From: Eggerthella sinensis
Lineage (GTDB): Bacteria; Actinomycetota; Coriobacteriia; Coriobacteriales; Eggerthellaceae
Length of the DNA: 64,000 nt
NCBI RefSeq assembly: GCF_003339815.1
Contig: NZ_PPTT01000015.1
Location: 1-64,000, forward strand
Direction of reading: 5' to 3'
Position 1 is the stretch's first letter; every line of letters starts with the position of its first letter. Under the pieces are notes generated by a model. It saw nothing but the letters and a program-made list of their open reading frames with translations. It was not told the DNA's origin and searched no databases. The translations under genes and the position numbers were made by a program. This document shows, in pieces, positions 36,261 through 45,019 of the stretch.

Positions 36261-37829
36261 CTACACCTTGCGTGCTCGGGTTGCCAGCAGGCGGGCGAAG
36301 GCTCCGAGGCCTTCGGGCAAGGGGCGGTAGCGCTTGCCGTGCAGCCAGGTGCCGGCGGCGCGCAGGCCCTCGAGGTCGGAGGGGGCGCAGGTCAACAGGT
36401 TCTGCTCGCAGGTGAAGAAGCTGGCCTCCCAGCCCTCCCGCAGCAGGCCCTTCCGCTCGCCGAGCATGGCGCCGCCGTTGACGGTGTACGTTTCGAGCGC
36501 CTGGTAAGCCGAGAGCGACTGCTCCGGCACGGAGAACTCGCGCATGCCGCGCATCTGCAGAAACGGGTCCACCGACTGCACGGGCGAGTCGCTCGAGCCG
36601 CAGAGGGGCACGCCGGCCGCGGCGAGGCGGGCGAGCGGCACCTGCCGCGCGATCTGGTCGGCGCTCAGGTAGCGCTCGTAGCCGTGCAGGAAGCGCTGAT
36701 CGATCCACGCGTAGCCCGGCTGCACCGTGACGAACGGCTTCGTGGCGCAGATGCGTTCGATGGCGTGATCGCTCGGGAATTCGCAGTGGTCGATGCGATG
36801 GCGTCCCGGCACGCCGTCGTAGATGTCCACCAGCTGATCGATGGCCGCCTCGCCGATGGCGTGGGCCGACACCATGAACCCGCGCGCGGCGAACCCCTCG
36901 ACGGTGCGGCGCAGCTCGGCATCGTCGAAGTAGAGCGCTCCCTGCGTGCCGTCGAGGTAGGGCGACGCGAACGCTGCCGTGCGCGAGCCCACCGAGCCGT
37001 CGAGCTCCCACTTCATGCAGCCGCCCACGCGCGCCGCGCCCATGCGCCCCCGCACGGCTTCAAGCTTCTTCTCGTCCATGTACTGAGGAAACAGCCGCAC
37101 GTCGAGGGGGAGGCGCTGCGCGATGAGCGCCGTGAGCTCGGCCATGCGGTCGCGCTCGCTGTCGTCGGTGCCCTCGAGCGCGCACACGGTGCCGATGCCG
37201 AACGCGGCGCACTCGTTGCACACGTGCGCGATGCCGCGTGCAAGCGCCTTCGGCGTGATGCTCGAGGCCAGGTGATCGGTGAACGCGCCCAGGTTGGCAT
37301 CGTGCGCGGGGCCGGAAAACACGCCGTCGGGCGCGATGTCCTCAAGTCCCAAAGCCTCGAGCAGCGACGACGAGCACGAACCCGAATGTCCGTCGATGTT
37401 GATGACCCATACCTGCGCGCCCCTCGCCCACGCGTCGAGCTCGAAACGGGTGGGGAGCCGCCCTTCGTCCATGGCGGCGGCGATGAAGTTGCTGCAGATG
37501 AGCAGGCTGCCCGGCTTCGCGTCGGTCGCCAGCGCGCGAATCTTGCGCTCGGCGCCGGCCAGGTCGTGCGGCTCCACGCGGCCGTGCACGATCTCGCACA
37601 CGGCTTCGCCCATGCTCGACAGCGCGATGGTGTCGAGCAGGTGCAGGTGCGCGTCGATGAACGCGGGGAACACGTGCAGGCCGCCCAGGTCCACCGTCTG
37701 CGCCGACGGGCATGCGACGGGCGTTTCGTCGAAGCCTGCGATCACGCCGTCCTCCACCGTCAGGGAGGTGCGAACGTCGTCCTCGCTCTCCATGGTGTGA
37801 AACGTCGCGTTGTGAAAGATGGTCTTCAT
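36261..37829 (-). CDS. YtcJ-like amidohydrolase
   Basis: Metal-dependent hydrolase of the amidohydrolase_3 family, 522 residues. The metal ligands appear as FIDAHLHLLD at the barrel start, then SAHAIGEAAID, RIDHCEF and, late, GSSDSPVQSVDP. The family acts on varied amides and imides; the substrate is not predictable. It starts 15 bases after the end of the permease gene and is co-directional, so the two may form an uptake-and-hydrolysis pair. Confidence 0.86.
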   Translation of the reverse strand: MKTIFHNATFHTMESEDDVRTSLTVEDGVIAGFDETPVACPSAQTVDLGGLHVFPAFIDAHLHLLDTIALSSMGEAVCEIVHGRVEPHDLAGAERKIRALATDAKPGSLLICSNFIAAAMDEGRLPTRFELDAWARGAQVWVINIDGHSGSCSSSLLEALGLEDIAPDGVFSGPAHDANLGAFTDHLASSITPKALARGIAHVCNECAAFGIGTVCALEGTDDSERDRMAELTALIAQRLPLDVRLFPQYMDEKKLEAVRGRMGAARVGGCMKWELDGSVGSRTAAFASPYLDGTQGALYFDDAELRRTVEGFAARGFMVSAHAIGEAAIDQLVDIYDGVPGRHRIDHCEFPSDHAIERICATKPFVTVQPGYAWIDQRFLHGYERYLSADQIARQVPLARLAAAGVPLCGSSDSPVQSVDPFLQMRGMREFSVPEQSLSAYQALETYTVNGGAMLGERKGLLREGWEASFFTCEQNLLTCAPSDLEGLRAAGTWLHGKRYRPLPEGLGAFARLLATRARKV

Positions 37830-37844
37830 GGCCGGCCTCGCTCC

Positions 37845-38981
37845 CTACAAGCCCACGGCGCTGCCGATGGCCATGAACAGGAACGCGGCTAGCACCGCCA
37901 CCTGCATCGGCGTGCTGGCGAGCGCCTTCGGCAGCAGCAGCTTTCCGTTCGCGCGGCGGCAGCGGCGGAAGGCGGGCACCACCATGAAGGCCATGAGGAT
38001 GGCGATGAGGCCGCCGGCCGTGCGCATGATGTCGAGGAATCCGCCCAGGTTGAGCAGCACGAGCAGCAGCGAGGGCAGCGTGGCGATCACCCAGCAGATG
38101 CGGCGGTTGAGCTTCGTCTGCTCCTCGATGATGTCGGACAGCGCGAGCGAGATGGACCAGTACGTGGTGAGCATGGCCAGCACGGTGAACACCGAACCCA
38201 GCACCTGCGCCCACAGCCCGATGCCCTCCGACCATCCGATCATGGCCAGCTCGGTGATGCGCGCGGAGCTTGCAAGTGCGCACGTGACGATGACCAGCAC
38301 GAACATAAGGTTGAGCCCGAGGCCGATGAGGATGGCGCGCCGCACCTTCACGGGGTCGCGGTCGAGCCCTTCCACGGCCTGCGGCACGCTGAAGAAGGCG
38401 ACGAACGAGAACATGGCCATGCCGAAGAACGCGAGCAGCTCGTTCGGTGCCCCGACGGTGCCGAGGGGCAGGGGGTTGTTCCAGTGGAAGAGCGACGCGC
38501 CGGCAAGCACCGCCACGATGGCGATGATGACGCTGACGGACACGGCCTCGCTTACGCCGAGCATCTTGAGCCCGAAGAACACCACGGCCGCGGCGATGAC
38601 GTAGAACAGCAGCTGCGCGGCGAGCGGCGGCAGGCCCGCTGCGGCGAAGATCTCCGCGCCGCCGGCGATGTAGGCCGCGAGGTTCGTGATGAGCACGAGC
38701 GTGGTCAGGACGAACAGCCCCAGCACGAAGATGTTGCCGTGCTTGCCGCGGAACAGGTACGTGCGAAACACCGAGATGATCTGCGTGCCCTGCCCGCTGC
38801 CGATGGTGATTTCCGCCAGCATCATGTGCATGCAGTAGCTGAAGAAGAACGCCACGAGCATGATGACGAGGCTCGGCACGAGCCCGGCGCGGTCCACGAG
38901 GTAGGGCAGCGTCATGATGCCGCTTCCCACGCCGTATCCGGTGATGATGCAGGCGGCTTGCCAGACGGTGAGTTTCTCCAT
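37845..38981 (-). CDS. amino acid permease (HAAAP-like)
   Basis: 378-residue integral membrane protein with about 11 hydrophobic segments. The N-terminal GYGVGSGIMTLPYLVDRAG is the unwound-helix substrate site of the hydroxy/aromatic amino acid permease family. The region SFVAFFSVPQAVEGL is also family-like. It precedes the amidohydrolase in the same operon. The exact substrate is unknown. Confidence 0.82.
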   Translation of the reverse strand: MEKLTVWQAACIITGYGVGSGIMTLPYLVDRAGLVPSLVIMLVAFFFSYCMHMMLAEITIGSGQGTQIISVFRTYLFRGKHGNIFVLGLFVLTTLVLITNLAAYIAGGAEIFAAAGLPPLAAQLLFYVIAAAVVFFGLKMLGVSEAVSVSVIIAIVAVLAGASLFHWNNPLPLGTVGAPNELLAFFGMAMFSFVAFFSVPQAVEGLDRDPVKVRRAILIGLGLNLMFVLVIVTCALASSARITELAMIGWSEGIGLWAQVLGSVFTVLAMLTTYWSISLALSDIIEEQTKLNRRICWVIATLPSLLLVLLNLGGFLDIMRTAGGLIAILMAFMVVPAFRRCRRANGKLLLPKALASTPMQVAVLAAFLFMAIGSAVGL

Positions 38982-39057
38982 GCGGGCGGTCCTTGTCTTC
39001 GGGGGCGTGCGCGATGTCGCACGGAGAATTGTACACCGCTCTGCGCATCCGAACAGG

Positions 39058-39468
39058 CTAGATGAGCACCCCGTTGCAGTGATCGACCTCGTGTTGGATG
39101 ATCTGCGCCGTGAAGCCGGTGAAGCTCTTCGTGCGCTCCTTCAGGTCGAGGCCGCAGTAGCGCACCTTGATGGTGCGGTAGCGCGTTGCCGTGCGCGTGC
39201 CCATGAGCGACAGGCAGCCCTCCTCGGCCGTGTACTCCCCGGCGTGCGACACGATTTCGGGATTGAGCATGACCAGGTAGGAGCCTTCGTTGTCGAAGAC
39301 GATGATGCGCTTGGGCACGCCGATCATGTTCGCCGCCATGCCCACGCACTCGTGACGATGGGCGCTCAGCGTGTCCAGGAGGTCGCGGGCCGTCTCGAGG
39401 TCGGCCTCGGTGGCCGGGGCCGAGACGTTCTGCAGCACCAGCTCGTTTCTCATGATAGGTCGGATCAT
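39058..39468 (-). CDS. def: short peptide deformylase (atypical motif 1)
   Basis: 136-residue protein of the peptide deformylase family, which removes the formyl group from nascent proteins using a metal ion. Motif 2 (EGCLS) and motif 3 (QHEVDH) are intact, but motif 1 reads VGMAANMIG, with Met where the catalytic Gln normally stands. I use ATG 39468; a second ATG 15 bases on has no ribosome site. A second, differently altered homologue lies at 46755. Whether it is active is open. Confidence 0.82.
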   Translation of the reverse strand: MIRPIMRNELVLQNVSAPATEADLETARDLLDTLSAHRHECVGMAANMIGVPKRIIVFDNEGSYLVMLNPEIVSHAGEYTAEEGCLSLMGTRTATRYRTIKVRYCGLDLKERTKSFTGFTAQIIQHEVDHCNGVLI

Positions 39469-39559
39469 AGCGGCAGCGCGCCTTTCGCGAATCGGCGGCC
39501 GCGAATCGGACGTAACGGGACTTCGCCGTTCGACGCAACGCAGCCTGCGTTTCTTTCTG

Positions 39560-39575
39560 ACACTTGGTATAGTGT
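39560..39575 (+). promoter_or_regulatory. fic promoter with overlapping dyad
   Basis: Extended -10 element TGGTATAGT (TATAGT at 39568-39573) sits within the inverted repeat ACACT-N6-AGTGT. A protein bound to the dyad would block the promoter. Confidence 0.45.
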
Positions 39576-39606
39576 ATGCGACATCGCCAAGAAGGAGACG
39601 CATATC

Positions 39607-40287
39607 GTGGACGTGGCCGCATTTATGCACGACAACCGGGACTACTTCGAAGATTTCATCACGAGAAGCACCTACCACTCGAACGCTATCGAGGGTAGCA
39701 CGCTCTCGTATGCCGAAACCTATGCGATTCTTTGGAACGACAACTCGCTTCGGGTGACGGCAACGGCGCGCGAACTGTACGAGGCCATCAACCATAAATA
39801 CGCTCTCGACGTTGCTTTGGGCAACCTTGAAGACCCTCTGAGCGAGCGCCTCATCGAGGATGTCGCCCAAGCAATCAACAAGAACATAAACGAAATCGGC
39901 GGTTATCGAACGGTTTCGGTTCTTATTCGAGGTGCCGAGCATATTCCGCCGCGTCCGAATCAGATAAACCAGCTCATGATGCAGCTTGTGTACGAGCGCA
40001 ACCATGATGACGCCGTCGATCCGTTCGATCGCGAAGCGCGTTTCCATATACGCTTCGAGCGCATCCACCCGTTCGAAGACGGCAATGGCCGCACGGGTAG
40101 GATTTTGGTGAACAGAGGGCTCGTGAAGGAGGGCCTTGCGCCTGTTGTCGTGCCGTTCGAGCTTCGCGCCGCATATCTCGAGCTGCTCGCGCAGGGAGAT
40201 GCCGAGGGGCTTGCCGCGATGTTTCGGGATCTCTCTGCCAAGGAAGAGGAGCGCATCGTCCGTTTTGCTGAAGCTGCGCGGGGATAG
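39607..40287 (+). CDS. Fic-domain protein with N-terminal inhibitory motif
   Basis: 226-residue protein that would transfer AMP (or another nucleotide) to a target hydroxyl. The complete Fic motif HPFEDGNGRTGR is present. An (S/T)xxxE(G/N) inhibitory helix occurs at the N-terminus (SNAIEG, about residues 25-30), so it is a self-inhibited class II-type Fic. The GTG start has AAGGAG 8 bases upstream. Base composition is visibly lower in GC than its neighbours, suggesting recent acquisition. No separate antitoxin gene is next to it. Confidence 0.9.
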   Translation: MDVAAFMHDNRDYFEDFITRSTYHSNAIEGSTLSYAETYAILWNDNSLRVTATARELYEAINHKYALDVALGNLEDPLSERLIEDVAQAINKNINEIGGYRTVSVLIRGAEHIPPRPNQINQLMMQLVYERNHDDAVDPFDREARFHIRFERIHPFEDGNGRTGRILVNRGLVKEGLAPVVVPFELRAAYLELLAQGDAEGLAAMFRDLSAKEEERIVRFAEAARG

Positions 40288-40291
40288 GCGG

Positions 40292-40558
40292 CTACAGGAG
40301 CGCGACGGCGAGGGCGGCCAAGGCGAACAGCGCGCCAAACGCGATGGCGCAGGCGCGCTCGCGCGCGGAGAGGTTGAAGCCCGTGCCCTGCAGGCTGTCG
40401 AGCAGGGTTGCCTTCGCGTGGCGGGGCGCCCCCTGATCGGCGATGAGGCCGCCGGGGATGACGCGAACCTCCACGGTGCGTGCGGGGCGGGCGTGCGCAC
40501 CGCGCACCTGCCGAGACGGGGCGGGGGAAAGCTCGGGGGCGAGGGCTGCGTTGCTCAT
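40292..40558 (-). CDS. small membrane-anchored hypothetical protein
   Basis: 88-residue protein with a basic N-terminal part and one C-terminal hydrophobic helix (AIAFGALFALAALAVALL) ending at the stop. AAGGAG lies upstream of the ATG. No family recognised. It converges with fic, with 4 bases between stops. Confidence 0.5.
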   Translation of the reverse strand: MSNAALAPELSPAPSRQVRGAHARPARTVEVRVIPGGLIADQGAPRHAKATLLDSLQGTGFNLSARERACAIAFGALFALAALAVALL

Positions 40559-40647
40559 GGGATCTCCTTGCGTCGCTTCTTCGTTCGTATGCCGCACAGC
40601 ATACCGAAGGGACGCAGGAGAGCGTGTCCCACTATAGGGACAGAAAA

Positions 40648-40671
40648 GGCCCGACGGAACACCGTCGGGCC
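40648..40671 (-). terminator. terminator of the purF-like gene
   Basis: Perfect 10-bp stem GGCCCGACGG/CCGTCGGGCC with a 4-base loop, followed on the minus strand by TTTTCTG. It lies 29 bases beyond the purF-like stop. Confidence 0.8.
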
Positions 40672-40699
40672 CACGTGAGCGAAGATGCCGGCGTCGGCG

Positions 40700-42124
40700 T
40701 TACTCCCGGCCGGTCCAGCAGTACGTGCACACCTGCTCGGGGTCGATGCCGATGGCTTCCAGCATGCCGTCGAGCGACTGATAGCCCAGCGAGTCGAAGC
40801 CCATCTGCTCGCAGATGGATTTGAGCATGCACTTCCCGCGCTCGGTGGAGCCGTCGGCGTACTCGTCGAGGTGCTGCGCGCCCTCGTCGCCTTCCAGCTC
40901 ATCCACCATGCGGCGGGCGAGCAGCTCCATGTCAGAGCGGCTGCTCGAAAAGCTCAGGTACTTGCAGCTGAACATGATGGGCGGGCAGGCCGAGCGCATG
41001 TGCACCTCTTCGGCGCCGCATTCGTAGAGGAATTCCACGGTCTCGCGCAGCTGCGTGCCGCGCACGATGGAATCGTCCACGAACAGCAGCTTCTTATCCT
41101 TGATGAGCTCGGGAATGTGGATCTGCTTCATCTTCGCGATGCGATTGCGCACTTCCTGGTTGCTCGGCATGAACGAGCGCGCCCAGGTGGGCGTGTACTT
41201 GATGAAAGGACGCGCGAAGGGCGTCTTGCATTCCGTCGCGTAGCCGATGGCGTGCGGCACGCCCGAATCGGGCACGCCGGCCACGTAGTCGAGCGCGGGC
41301 ACGCCCGTGTTCGCCGCTTCGTCGCGCGCCATGACGGCGCCGTTGCGGTAGCGCATGACCTCGACGTTCACGCCTTCGTAGTTCGAGTTCGGATAGCCGT
41401 AGTACACCCACAGAAACGCGCAGATCTTCATCTTGTCGCCGGCGGGGGAGATGGTGCGGTACTCGTCGGGGGTGACGAGCACGATTTCGCCCGGCCCCAA
41501 CTCGTATTCGTCGCGGAAGCCCAGCTTGTGGTAGGCGAACGACTCGAACGAGATGCAGAAGCCGTCGTCGCTCTTGCCGATGAGCACCGGCAGGCGGCCC
41601 ATCTTGTCGCGCGCGGCGATGATCTGCCCGTCGTTCGTGATGATGAGCAGCGTGAGCGACCCCTCGATGGAATCCTGCGCGTGCTTGATGCCCTCGACGA
41701 ACGTGTCCTTCTGATTGATGAGCGCGGCGACGAGCTCCGTCGTGTTCACCTTGCCCGAGCTCATGGCCATGAACTGACGGCCGCCGTTCGCGAAGTTCTC
41801 CTCCACGAGGGCCTCGGCGTTGTTGATGGCGCCCACGGTGGTGATGCCGAACGTGCCGAGGTGCGAGCGAACGAGCAGGGGTTGCGGGTCGGTGTCGCTG
41901 ATGCAGCCGATGCCGCTGCATCCGTGGAAGCCGGGCAGGTCATCTTCGAAGCGCGTGCGGAACGGGGTGTTCTCAATCGAGTGGATTTCGCGCTGGAACC
42001 CTTCGTCTGCGTCGTGGAAAATCATGCCCGCGCATCGCGTTCCCAGGTGGGAGTGGTAATCCACGCCGAAGAACACGTCCAGCACCACGTCGTGATGTGC
42101 TGCTGCCCCAAAGAATCCGCCCAT
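40700..42124 (-). CDS. PurF-like amidophosphoribosyltransferase lacking the catalytic Cys
   Basis: 474-residue protein with the two-domain PurF layout. The phosphoribosyltransferase half is intact, with the PRPP loop LLFVDDSIVRGTQL. The N-terminal glutaminase half begins MGGFFGAAAHHDVV, where PurF has CG(I/V)xG with Cys as nucleophile. The usual HVRYST Gln-binding segment is replaced by GIGCISDTDPQPL. I see no upstream in-frame start that would supply the Cys. Homologues beginning MGGFFG occur in other gut anaerobes as I recall, so this is a stable variant, not an error. It may use free ammonia or have another role. Confidence 0.85.
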   Translation of the reverse strand: MGGFFGAAAHHDVVLDVFFGVDYHSHLGTRCAGMIFHDADEGFQREIHSIENTPFRTRFEDDLPGFHGCSGIGCISDTDPQPLLVRSHLGTFGITTVGAINNAEALVEENFANGGRQFMAMSSGKVNTTELVAALINQKDTFVEGIKHAQDSIEGSLTLLIITNDGQIIAARDKMGRLPVLIGKSDDGFCISFESFAYHKLGFRDEYELGPGEIVLVTPDEYRTISPAGDKMKICAFLWVYYGYPNSNYEGVNVEVMRYRNGAVMARDEAANTGVPALDYVAGVPDSGVPHAIGYATECKTPFARPFIKYTPTWARSFMPSNQEVRNRIAKMKQIHIPELIKDKKLLFVDDSIVRGTQLRETVEFLYECGAEEVHMRSACPPIMFSCKYLSFSSSRSDMELLARRMVDELEGDEGAQHLDEYADGSTERGKCMLKSICEQMGFDSLGYQSLDGMLEAIGIDPEQVCTYCWTGRE

Positions 42125-42258
42125 TGCTTGCCTTTCGTTTTGCCTCGTCCGGCCGTGCCAATAAAGACCTTAGTATACGGCTCCCCGCAGCGCGAAGGAA
42201 CCGGGCGCACGCACGATTCGCGTTATCTGCACGAGTTGCGCCGGTAGCGGCCGGCCGC

Positions 42259-43614
42259 TCAGCTCTTTTTGTCCGGAATGAGGAAGATGAACACGAGCGA
42301 GCTGATGAGCAGCAGGAAGGGGTAGAACAGAAACGGGATGATCTGGAACGCCGACACGGCGAAGCCGAGCTCGGTGGCGGCGGAGATGGCCACGAGCATC
42401 TGCGCGCCGTAGGGCAGGATGCCCTGGAACACGCAGGAGAACGTGTCGAGCAGCGAGGCGGTCTTGCGCTTCGAGATGCCGTACGTCTTCGCCATATCGG
42501 CGGCGATGGGGTTCGAGATGACGATGGCCACCGTGTTGTTGGCCGTGGCGATGTCCATGGCGCCCACGAGCAGGCCCATGCCCAGCTGGCCGCCCTTGCG
42601 CCCCTTGAACAGGCGCTGGATGCCGTTGAGCAGCGCGACGAAGCCGCCGTGCTCGCGGATGAGCGCGCAGATGGCGCTCACCAGCAGGGCCACCATCGTG
42701 GTCTCGAACATGCCCGCGGCGCCCGTGCCCATGTTGGCGAGCAGGTCGGTGGCGGCGGTGGCGCCCGTGGCCACCATGATGATGGAGCCGGACAGGATGC
42801 CCAGCAGCAGCACGACGAACACGTTCACGCCCACGATGCCGCCGATGAGCACGATGAGGTAGGGGATGAGCTGCACGAGGTCGTAGTCGTGCACGACGCT
42901 GCCGCCGAGGTCGGCGCCGAACGACAGCACGAGGATGATGACGAGCGACACGAGCGCCGCCGGCAGCGCGATCTTGAAGTTCTCGCGGAACTTGTCTTTC
43001 ATCTGGCATCCTTGGCCCTGACAGGCCGCGATGGTGGTGTCGGAGATGAACGAGAGGTTGTCGCCGAACATGGCGCCGCCCATCACGCTGGCGATGCACA
43101 GCGGCATGTCGAAGCCCGAGGCGGCGGAAACAGCCACGGCGATGGGCGTGATGAGCGTGATGGTGCCCACCGACGTGCCCATGGACAGCGACACGAAGCA
43201 GCTCACCACGAACAGCACAGCCACGGCGTACTGCACGGGGACGACGGAAAGCAGCAGGTAGGCCACGCTTTCGGCGCTGTCGCGACCGACGGTGCCCACG
43301 AAGATGCCGGCCACCATGAAGATGAGCACCATGGTGACGATGGTCTTGTCGCCCATGCCGCGGCCCATGATGGTGAGTTTCTCGTCGAAGGGAAGCTTGC
43401 GGTTCTGCACGCACGCCACCAGAAGGGCGGCCAGGAATATCACCACGACGGGGATGTTGTAGAACCCCATGGGAATGCCCATCCCGTATTCGAACAGGAT
43501 GCCCAGCCCCAGGTAGAGCACCAAAAACACCCCGATAGGCAGCAGCGCCGCGATGTTGCCCTTCTTGGGCGCCGCAGCGCTGTCGGCCGCGATATTCGTC
43601 GTCTTGTCGTCCAT
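42259..43614 (-). CDS. NhaC-family Na+/H+ antiporter
   Basis: 451-residue membrane protein with about twelve hydrophobic segments. Typical NhaC features are GTSVGTITLITPIA, MGGAMFGDNLSFISDTTIAA and the C-terminal SCVFQGILPYGAQML. Members exchange sodium for protons or take up organic acids. ATG 43614 is used because AAGGGG precedes it. It is monocistronic. Confidence 0.88.
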   Translation of the reverse strand: MDDKTTNIAADSAAAPKKGNIAALLPIGVFLVLYLGLGILFEYGMGIPMGFYNIPVVVIFLAALLVACVQNRKLPFDEKLTIMGRGMGDKTIVTMVLIFMVAGIFVGTVGRDSAESVAYLLLSVVPVQYAVAVLFVVSCFVSLSMGTSVGTITLITPIAVAVSAASGFDMPLCIASVMGGAMFGDNLSFISDTTIAACQGQGCQMKDKFRENFKIALPAALVSLVIILVLSFGADLGGSVVHDYDLVQLIPYLIVLIGGIVGVNVFVVLLLGILSGSIIMVATGATAATDLLANMGTGAAGMFETTMVALLVSAICALIREHGGFVALLNGIQRLFKGRKGGQLGMGLLVGAMDIATANNTVAIVISNPIAADMAKTYGISKRKTASLLDTFSCVFQGILPYGAQMLVAISAATELGFAVSAFQIIPFLFYPFLLLISSLVFIFLIPDKKS

Positions 43615-43702
43615 GATCCAGCCCCTTCGTTTTCGCACTGCCGCCTATTGTAGCGTTTGAAGGCGGTGCGCGGGACCTCAGAGATCGATGGAATGCGACG
43701 GC

Positions 43703-44560
43703 TTACTCCATGTCGAGCGGCATTTTGCGGTCGGGAGCGGGGAAGCGCTGGTCGAGCAGGGCGAGGTCGTCGTCGGTGAGGCGCAGCTCGAGCGCGGCGG
43801 CGTTGTCGCGCGCGTGCGCGGGCGTGGAAGCCTTCGGGATGGCGACGACGGTGCCCGAGCGGATGACGAACGCGAGCAGCACCTGCGCCGGCGTCGCATC
43901 GTGGCGGGAGGCCACGGCGGCCACGGCCTCGTCGCGCAGCAGCCCGGCCGAGAGCCGGCCGCCCTGCGCGAGCGGGCAGTACGCCATGACGGGGATGCCG
44001 TGCGCGTCCTGCCACGGCAGCAGGTCGAACTCGATGCCCCGCGAGCCCAGATGGTAGAGCACCTGGTTCACCGCGCACGCGTCGCCGCCCGGCACGGCCA
44101 TGAGCTCTTCCATGTCGGCCACGTCGAAGTTCGACACGCCCCAACGGCGGATGAGCCCGTCGGCCTGCAGCTGTTCCTTGCAGGCGACCGTTTCCGCAAG
44201 GGGCACGTCGCCGCGCCAATGCAGCAGGTAGAGGTCGAGGGTCTCGACGCCCAGGCGGTCGAGCGATGTGCGGCAGCTGTCGAAGATGCGGTCGCGTCCG
44301 GCGTTGTGCGGGTACACCTTCGACACGAGGAACAGTTCGTCGCGCTCGAGCGGAGCGATGGCCGCGCCCACGAGCGTCTCGGCGGCCCCCTCGCCGTACA
44401 TCTCGGCGGTGTCGATGAGGGTCATGCCGCATGCCGCGCCCGTGCGCAGCGTCTCGACCTCGGTCGCCCGGCGCGCCGGGTCGTCGCCCATGTACCACGT
44501 GCCCTGCCCGATGGCGGGGATGTGCGTGCCGTCGGGCAGCGCAACCGTGCGATTCGTCAT
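43703..44560 (-). CDS. aldo/keto reductase
   Basis: NADPH-dependent carbonyl reductase of 285 residues. The catalytic tetrad is visible: Asp and Tyr in DTAEMYGEG, Lys in LVSKVYPHN and His in LYLLHW. The C-terminal NADPH motif is VAIPKASTPAHARDN. It follows the HxlR regulator by 26 bases and is probably controlled by it, as is common for stress-induced reductases. Confidence 0.92.
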   Translation of the reverse strand: MTNRTVALPDGTHIPAIGQGTWYMGDDPARRATEVETLRTGAACGMTLIDTAEMYGEGAAETLVGAAIAPLERDELFLVSKVYPHNAGRDRIFDSCRTSLDRLGVETLDLYLLHWRGDVPLAETVACKEQLQADGLIRRWGVSNFDVADMEELMAVPGGDACAVNQVLYHLGSRGIEFDLLPWQDAHGIPVMAYCPLAQGGRLSAGLLRDEAVAAVASRHDATPAQVLLAFVIRSGTVVAIPKASTPAHARDNAAALELRLTDDDLALLDQRFPAPDRKMPLDME

Positions 44561-44586
44561 AGGGGGTTCCTTTCCCTCAGATTCCG

Positions 44587-44919
44587 CTACCATTCCAGTT
44601 CCCGTTCGCCCCATGCCTTCATCGATTCGAGGATGGGGATGAAGCTGCGGCCGCGCTCCGTGAGGCGGTACTCCACGCGCGGCGGTACCTCGCCGAAGTC
44701 GATGCGCTCGATGAAGCCGTCGTCCGCCAGCTCGCGCAGTTGCTTGGACAGCGTCGATTCCGAAATGGTGCCGATGCAACGGCGCAGCTGGCCGAAGCGC
44801 GAAACGCCCTTCATCCCGATGTAGAACAGGATCTCGATTTTCCATTTGCCGCCGATCATACGCTGCAGCGTGGATACGGCCGGGCAGCGCTCCACTTCGT
44901 CGCCGATTCGTTTCGCCAT
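44587..44919 (-). CDS. HxlR-family transcriptional regulator
   Basis: 110-residue winged-helix regulator of the HxlR type: CPAVSTLQRMIGGKWKIEIL at the start, ISESTLSKQLRELADDGFIE as recognition region and VEYRLTERGRSF as wing. The N-terminal Cys (residue 12) is the position used for redox or electrophile sensing in relatives. First gene of a two-gene unit with the aldo/keto reductase. Confidence 0.93.
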   Translation of the reverse strand: MAKRIGDEVERCPAVSTLQRMIGGKWKIEILFYIGMKGVSRFGQLRRCIGTISESTLSKQLRELADDGFIERIDFGEVPPRVEYRLTERGRSFIPILESMKAWGERELEW

Positions 44920-45019
44920 GGAGGGTTCCTTCCTCGGTACTCCAGAAAAAGACCGTACTTCAAATTCGATAGCTTACGGGGCATAGTACAGCCGAACCAC
45001 GACGAAAGGAAGGACCATC

